This document shows positions 33,534 through 37,862 of a stretch of 37,862 nt of DNA, one piece after another. A program made the position numbers and the translations under genes. Below the pieces are notes generated by a model, which saw nothing but the letters and a program-made list of their open reading frames with translations, ran no database searches and had not been told where the DNA came from. The stretch spans positions 1 to 37,862 of the forward strand of contig DXZE01000017.1 in assembly GCA_019415435.1 (NCBI GenBank). The letters run 5' to 3'. This stretch comes from Erysipelotrichaceae bacterium. Lineage in GTDB: Bacteria > Bacillota_I > Bacilli_A > Erysipelotrichales > Erysipelotrichaceae. Each line of letters begins with the position of its first letter. Position 1 is the first letter of the stretch.

Positions 33534-33560
33534 CAAACTGATTATTCCCTCCCTATACAC

Positions 33561-33594
33561 AAAACAGGCAGATATGCATATATCTGTCTGTTTT
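33561..33594. terminator. Bidirectional terminator between convergent genes
   Basis: A 15-bp stem with one G-T pair (33561-33575 with 33580-33594, GCAT loop) has A residues on one end and T on the other. It can end both the 88-residue gene and the YhhN-family gene. Confidence 0.9.
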
Positions 33595-33602
33595 CATATG
33601 TA

Positions 33603-34214
33603 TTACAGCAATATACCTGCCACTATCAATCCCTGGGCAAGTGCATAGGTTTCCATAACGCCTTTCTGTTCTTTCTTTAAGAATGTCTGATCAGAGATCA
33701 GAGTATCAGAAATGATAAAGAAGACAGTTCCGATAAAACTGATCACAGAACCAGTGTTATTCATCCAGGCAAGGAAAGAAAGATAGCTCATCATGACAAT
33801 GCATCCCATATAAAGTAATGAAGGATACTTTAAGGATACAGGAGCGTGACACCATACTTTCGTTATATAGAATATGGCAAAGAAGATATACGGTATGACA
33901 CATAATACTGCAGTAAGCAAAGATAAATTTTTTAACATCATTCCAAATAAATCACAATAACAGATATGGGCTGCTAAGAAACAGAACAACCCGGCAAGGT
34001 TTCTTTTACCTGTCTTTTGTATTAATAAGATATCCCCTGCCCATGATAAGAGTAAAGCCATATACAGGGTAATCATCGTATTATGATGCAGATATAAAAG
34101 ACATATCAGCAAAGGCATCAGAATTACCTTTGCATAGCGCTTGCAATGGTGTTCACTGGCATAGGAATCAATGATGGATGCTGCGATGTAAATACACCAT
34201 ATTAAGACTGTCAT
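33603..34214 (-). CDS. YhhN/TMEM86-family membrane protein
   Basis: The 203-residue protein is almost wholly hydrophobic, with about eight membrane segments. The conserved polar positions of the family are visible in LLLSWAGDILLIQ and in FFIISDTLISDQTF, with Asp residues within membrane segments. The human relative TMEM86B is a lysoplasmalogenase that cleaves the vinyl-ether bond, and bacterial YhhN proteins are suspected of similar chemistry. Plasmalogens occur in many anaerobic Bacillota, so a role here is plausible but unproven. Its ATG overlaps the thymidine kinase stop (ATGA). Confidence 0.85.
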   Translation of the reverse strand: MTVLIWCIYIAASIIDSYASEHHCKRYAKVILMPLLICLLYLHHNTMITLYMALLLSWAGDILLIQKTGKRNLAGLFCFLAAHICYCDLFGMMLKNLSLLTAVLCVIPYIFFAIFYITKVWCHAPVSLKYPSLLYMGCIVMMSYLSFLAWMNNTGSVISFIGTVFFIISDTLISDQTFLKKEQKGVMETYALAQGLIVAGILL

Positions 34215-34807
34215 TGTTTCTCCTCAATGCCAACCGGTTCATCATCCGGTCTCAACTTTCCTTCCAGGAAATGCTTTCTGCATAAGGCAATATATTCATC
34301 ATTAGCACCAAGCATAACCTGTGCACCTTCTCTTACAATGCCATGTTCATTGTATCTCGCATTGCAGGTAGCTTTCTTGCCACACCAGCATACTGTTTTC
34401 ACTTCACTGATGACATCTGCGATCGCAAGCATTCTTTCTGATCCTTCAAAAAGATTCAGTTGGAAATCTGTTCGTAAGCCATAGCACATTACCGGTACAT
34501 TCAGATCATCTACGATATGGGCAAGAAAGTCTACCTGTGCTTTCCTGGCAAACTGGATCTCATCTACAATAACTGCATCATACTCACGGATATCTTCATC
34601 TTTCATTTTACAGACATCACTTAATAAAACACATTCTCTTTCGAGACCGATCCGTGAATGAATGACATTTTTACCATCTCTGGTATCAAGATTTGTTTTT
34701 GCAAGAAGTACCTTCTGTCCTCTTTCCCTGTAGTTGTATTCCGCCATCAGAGCATTTGCGGACTTGGAACTTCCCATTGCGCCATAATAAAAATATAACT
34801 TAGCCAT
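34211..34807 (-). CDS. tdk: Thymidine kinase (type II, zinc-containing)
   Basis: The 198-residue salvage enzyme phosphorylates thymidine to dTMP. The P-loop is GAMGSSKS (9-16). The DE pair (D82-E83) lies in VIVDEIQF and provides the catalytic Glu. A lasso-type zinc site is formed by Cys140, Cys142, Cys148 and Cys176 (WCGKKATCNARY and ALCRKHF). GGAGG lies 4 bases before the ATG. It sits in an operon with lipid- or envelope-type genes rather than nucleotide genes. Confidence 0.97.
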   Translation of the reverse strand: MAKLYFYYGAMGSSKSANALMAEYNYRERGQKVLLAKTNLDTRDGKNVIHSRIGLERECVLLSDVCKMKDEDIREYDAVIVDEIQFARKAQVDFLAHIVDDLNVPVMCYGLRTDFQLNLFEGSERMLAIADVISEVKTVCWCGKKATCNARYNEHGIVREGAQVMLGANDEYIALCRKHFLEGKLRPDDEPVGIEEKQ

Positions 34808-34818
34808 ATATCCTCCAC

Positions 34819-35946
34819 TTACTGGTCATATTCTCCATATTCACAACCGATATGACCTGCTTTCAGATCATCAATCAAAGTACCCGTGTGCTTATCAAAT
34901 AACTGTATCCGGGCAGTACCATTACCGCCGTTCCATAAATGATGATACCGCTTTTCACCATCCGGTGCTTCATAATTTACAAAAAGCATATCTTCCTTAT
35001 GACACTGGGCATCGGTAATCATACGGGAATCATGATTGGATAAATCAATATGCCATACAACGTCTTTATCTGTCTCATGGCATTCAAACTGAATATGCGG
35101 CTCTTCCCAGATCTTGGAGAAATTATAGTCATATTCCACACCATCATGCAGGAAACCGCCTAAAAGCTTTCTATCCATGGCTATACCAAAAGCCTTTGGT
35201 CTGCCACCACCGATATCAAATACATCATCTTCAAATCTCTTTCCAGTGATATTAGACACAATATCATTACTGGAAAGCCATACCCATGGACTGGTGAAAT
35301 CCTTTCCCCAGTTTTTATCAGAATAGCCATAAGACTTTTCAGGAATAACTTCGTACTCCCTGCCATCTGCCGTAATGGTTCCTTTGAAGGCACTCTTCAT
35401 ACCTTCCGCATGCCAATACATCTCAAAGCCTTTAGCATCCCGCAAAGGTTTGGAAGCACCATAGCCTACGTTAAATGCATGGATCTTGAATACATCCAGA
35501 TTAAAGGAAATATCTCCTGCATCACTCATCCATTCCGGATGTCCTTTATTTTCACTATCCAAAACAGATACAGATCCTCTGATATGATTCTCATCCAGAT
35601 AACAGTCACCTGCCTGAATAGAGAAAGGAACACCCGTATCTATCTTTACATCATCCCATCCAAAGAAACGATGTAACTGCTTATGATCCTTACCCCACCA
35701 TCCTGCTTTGACCATCAGATAGCTTGGATGAATGTGTCTTTCCTTGTTATAAGGAAGCTGACCGAATACCGGTTCCTTTCCACCTGATGCCGGGTTAACA
35801 GTAAAAAATTCAATAAAGAATGGTTTCTCTTCTTTAGTCTTTCTATCAATGGCAGTGAAAGAATGCCACCACCAGTCATATCCTTCTTTGGCAAAAGAGC
35901 CATCCAGCATAAATGCATCTCTGCTGATATCATGTACATCAAACAT
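34819..35946 (-). CDS. Tocopherol cyclase-like (lipocalin-type) protein
   Basis: The 375-residue protein resembles the bacterial proteins grouped with plant tocopherol cyclase. It starts with GYDWWWHSFTAID and EEKPFFIEFFTVNP. The central block is GDISFNLDVFKIHAFNVGYG, and it continues with KSYGYSDKNWGKDFTSPWVW and a WLSSN turn. Tyr, Trp and His enrichment and alternating strands suggest two beta-barrel (lipocalin) halves. Bacteria of this kind make no tocopherol, so the real ligand, perhaps a prenyl or lipid molecule, is unknown. It has no signal peptide. The ribosome binding site is weak, and the gap to the upstream gene is 7 bases. Confidence 0.8.
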   Translation of the reverse strand: MFDVHDISRDAFMLDGSFAKEGYDWWWHSFTAIDRKTKEEKPFFIEFFTVNPASGGKEPVFGQLPYNKERHIHPSYLMVKAGWWGKDHKQLHRFFGWDDVKIDTGVPFSIQAGDCYLDENHIRGSVSVLDSENKGHPEWMSDAGDISFNLDVFKIHAFNVGYGASKPLRDAKGFEMYWHAEGMKSAFKGTITADGREYEVIPEKSYGYSDKNWGKDFTSPWVWLSSNDIVSNITGKRFEDDVFDIGGGRPKAFGIAMDRKLLGGFLHDGVEYDYNFSKIWEEPHIQFECHETDKDVVWHIDLSNHDSRMITDAQCHKEDMLFVNYEAPDGEKRYHHLWNGGNGTARIQLFDKHTGTLIDDLKAGHIGCEYGEYDQ

Positions 35947-35953
35947 AAAAGTC

Positions 35954-37126
35954 TCACTTCAATACTAATACTCTGTCCATATGATCGCATTCTCTGGCCC
36001 GGTATGCAAATGCGCCAGACTCAAAGCATATGTACATGGAATTATCATAAATATAGATTTCTTCTCCCATAGGCGGAAGATCCCATTGCGGTACGACAAG
36101 ATTACCGCCATTGACAGTTGCGTCAATATCTTCTTCTCCTTCATGTTTAAAGATACGTAAGTAACTTGGATTCATGGAACCGCTGCTTGTTAATACAGCG
36201 ATCATATCTTCATTTGTCGCAAATCCCTGTGCACCTCCATCTATGCTTATTTTCTGCATCACATAAGGCATCTCGGCAGGATCATTATAGTTTTTACGGT
36301 TCTGATTAGGAGCTTCTGCAAGCCCTCCATCCGCATTGATTTCATAACAGTTAACCGTAGATACAGAATCTGCTTTCTGACGATAGTATCCGACATACAG
36401 TCTTCCCTCTTGTGCCTGTGTACTGTAGCGGTAATACATGAAGGAAGCTCTTTTCAATGTTACAAGAGGATAAGATTGTTCATAGGTGATTGTCTTCCAG
36501 CCTTTATCAAACTGATAGTCTTCTAATTGTTTCAAAGAAAAAGAACGGACATAGGCACATTTCATCTTCTCTTCATAGCAGCATACCCATACATTGCCAT
36601 TATGGTTATCTACGGCAATAGAACCAACATGAGACTTATCCGGTAATACAAGTTCCTTAATGAATTTATGTGTTTCTCTGTCAATGACATAGATAACAGA
36701 ATTATGTGTCTTAATATGACAATAGGCACTGATTAAAACATACTTATCAGTAGCCGCAACACCCTGTGGTGTCATGGATGTACAGATGCTTAAAGCATGA
36801 CTGTTTCTGTTTATGACGGTTCTTGTGGATAAAAGACCAGGTATGACATAACTGTCTTTGGCAATCTGTTCAACCGGATCTGTGCCTTCACTAACAGGCC
36901 ATTTCTGAATCAGATCATACTTGGAAATAACATTTTCAAATTCTTCCCCGGTATAGAGAGGATTCGTATTTGTTTCATTAGAAAAAGAAACTGGTTCTAT
37001 AGCACCATGTACATAGTACTGATACCAGCCTTTTCCCCCATAATACTGCCACCACACAAATGCAGAAGCTAAAGCTATTGCCATAACGATGATGCCAATC
37101 ATCCATTTCTTACTAATCTTTTTCAT
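35954..37126 (-). CDS. Membrane-anchored extracytoplasmic beta-propeller-like protein
   Basis: The 390-residue protein has one N-terminal signal-anchor segment (about residues 8-26, WMIGIIVMAIALASAFVWW) after MKKISKK. It has no lipobox Cys, so it is probably tethered outside the cell. The remainder shows repeated four-stranded units with motifs such as KYVLISAYCHIKTHNSVIYV and VGSIAVDNHNGNVWVCCYEE, and DGGAQGFATNEDMIAVLTSS. This is consistent with a WD- or NHL-like propeller. I do not recognise a named family. The start has no clear ribosome binding site, although a TATAAT lies about 13 bases upstream of the ATG within the 19-base gap after the SGNH gene. Confidence 0.78.
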   Translation of the reverse strand: MKKISKKWMIGIIVMAIALASAFVWWQYYGGKGWYQYYVHGAIEPVSFSNETNTNPLYTGEEFENVISKYDLIQKWPVSEGTDPVEQIAKDSYVIPGLLSTRTVINRNSHALSICTSMTPQGVAATDKYVLISAYCHIKTHNSVIYVIDRETHKFIKELVLPDKSHVGSIAVDNHNGNVWVCCYEEKMKCAYVRSFSLKQLEDYQFDKGWKTITYEQSYPLVTLKRASFMYYRYSTQAQEGRLYVGYYRQKADSVSTVNCYEINADGGLAEAPNQNRKNYNDPAEMPYVMQKISIDGGAQGFATNEDMIAVLTSSGSMNPSYLRIFKHEGEEDIDATVNGGNLVVPQWDLPPMGEEIYIYDNSMYICFESGAFAYRARECDHMDRVLVLK

Positions 37127-37145
37127 GCAGCAGCACTATTATATC

Positions 37146-37739
37146 TCAGTAGAAATACTTTTTAATGGTCATAGCGATCTGCTTGCCTAGTTTTATACTG
37201 TATTTTTCATCCGGGTGTAATCCATCCAATGTATATTCCGATGCATTTTCTTCCGTTAAACCTGAAGTATGATACAGATCCAGTAACTCTACATGTTCTT
37301 GTTCTGATACTTCAATAATCTTATCTACATAAGCATTCATATAGAGACCAATCTGGTTAGGTCCTAAGCCATGTGTTTCCCATGAACTGATACCGGTATA
37401 GTTTCTCTGTAATGGTGTTAATACCATGATATGTGTTTCAGGCCATTGTGACTTGATCTTTGTAATGATTGCATGGAGTCCCTTTTCCATAGCTTCAATA
37501 CTGCCGCCATGACCAAAGTCATTGGTTCCGCCAAAGATTGTCACAATATCCGGTATAACTTCAGATATAAGCATATCATTCACAGCATTGGATAAAGAAC
37601 CATAGCCGGCCGGATCTTCACCTAAGGCATAACCGCTGTATCCAAACTTATATCCTTGTAATCCTGTTTCCTTACATACAGTAGGAATGTAATATCCCAT
37701 ATCTGTAATTGAATCACCAAATGCAAACCATATTTTCAT
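37146..37739 (-). CDS. SGNH/GDSL hydrolase
   Basis: The 197-residue esterase-fold protein has no signal peptide and is probably cytoplasmic. Block I is FGDSIT (Ser10), block III GGTND (Asn73) and block V LDGLHPD (Asp172 and His175). The block II Gly is probably in the GYSGYALG stretch. Substrates in this family include lipid esters, acetylated sugars and peptidoglycan, and none can be chosen here. GAAGG lies 8 bases before the ATG. It is the first gene of the operon that includes the propeller, tocopherol-cyclase-like, tdk and YhhN genes. Confidence 0.92.
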   Translation of the reverse strand: MKIWFAFGDSITDMGYYIPTVCKETGLQGYKFGYSGYALGEDPAGYGSLSNAVNDMLISEVIPDIVTIFGGTNDFGHGGSIEAMEKGLHAIITKIKSQWPETHIMVLTPLQRNYTGISSWETHGLGPNQIGLYMNAYVDKIIEVSEQEHVELLDLYHTSGLTEENASEYTLDGLHPDEKYSIKLGKQIAMTIKKYFY

Positions 37740-37782
37740 ATATGACGCCTTCTTTCACAAAAATCTTTTAATCGGTAGAAGC

Positions 37783-37802
37783 CACGCCCCTTTATGGGGC
37801 GG
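37783..37802 (-). repeat. IS200/IS605-type end hairpin
   Basis: A 6-bp GC stem (37785-37790 with 37796-37801) extends by one more pair (37783 with 37802) across a single bulged base. On the tnpA coding strand that bulge is T. End hairpins with an extrahelical T are a recognition feature of IS608-type ends. There is little T run on the minus strand, so a terminator is less likely. Confidence 0.6.
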
Positions 37803-37817
37803 TTTTACATTCCAGAA

Positions 37818-37862
37818 TCAGCCTTGATTTTCAATGTAGTGTTCAATTGTTGCTTGTGACAC
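37818..37862 (-). mobile_element. IS200/IS605-family tnpA, 3' end (cut by the window edge)
   Basis: The last 14 codons on the minus strand read VSQATIEHYIENQG then stop. The T-I-x-x-Y-I-E-x-Q pattern matches the C-terminal helix of IS200/IS605 TnpA, a Y1 HUH transposase, where the Tyr is the catalytic nucleophile. The end hairpin lies 16 bases downstream of the stop, as expected for the element end. The rest of the element lies outside the window. Confidence 0.6.

Noticed and set aside
37781..37803. GC hairpin at the right edge as an ordinary terminator
   Set aside because: It has a bulged base, little T run on the tnpA strand, and sits where an IS200/IS605 end hairpin is expected. The GGTTTT on the plus strand would end a transcript for which no gene is seen.

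Overview
The window reads as a chromosomal segment of a low-GC Bacillota bacterium. The Erysipelotrichaceae are my best guess, an inference from gene content rather than a marker test. The supporting features are an N-terminally extended L27 encoded next to its Prp protease, EzrA, RqcH, a short ThiI paired with a NifS-like desulfurase, a T-box in front of valS, and strong AGGAGG ribosome binding sites. Most genes lie on the minus strand.

Layout. (a) 1-480 holds a frameshifted remnant of an Rpn-type nuclease/transposase gene, then a strong terminator. (b) 480-7210 carries ppdK, a membrane-anchored alpha/beta hydrolase and valS with its T-box leader. (c) 7209-7880 holds a small membrane protein and, divergently, a broken SRAP (YedK/HMCES-type) gene that still has its MCGRY start but has an amber codon 17 residues later. 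(d) 7913-16207 is a housekeeping block transcribed leftwards: ezrA, iscS-like, thiI and a small unknown gene, then (from its own promoter and L21-type leader) rplU, prp, rpmA, then obg, ruvA and ruvB. (e) rpsD is divergent from ezrA, with a structured S4-type leader. (f) 17234-24084 holds a Cof-type HAD phosphatase and a galactoside operon: TetR regulator, GH2 beta-galactosidase, GPH-family symporter and GH36 alpha-galactosidase. A cre-like site and a long inverted repeat precede it. (g) gmk and rqcH are divergent.

(h) 26483-31600 is a tightly packed minus-strand operon: an MmcQ/YjbR-EVE fusion, pepF, a Nudix hydrolase, a papain-like cysteine peptidase-like protein, a free-standing ParB-fold protein and rluB. 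The four genes from the Nudix hydrolase to rluB overlap or are separated by only 2-7 bases. (i) 31676-33533 holds a DUF1846 gene and a small unknown gene on the plus strand. (j) 33603-37739 is a minus-strand operon of an SGNH hydrolase, a membrane-anchored probable beta-propeller protein, a tocopherol-cyclase-like protein, thymidine kinase and a YhhN-family membrane protein. (k) The right edge is cut inside an IS200/IS605-type element; the tnpA 3' end and a hairpin with a bulged base are visible.

The parts that look least described are the peptidase-like/ParB-like pair in (h), the MmcQ-EVE fusion heading that operon, and the SGNH/propeller/tocopherol-cyclase-like/YhhN set in (j), which may act on lipids or the envelope. 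No CRISPR array, tRNA or rRNA gene was seen. All start sites, promoters and folds were read by eye; no alignment or folding program was run.
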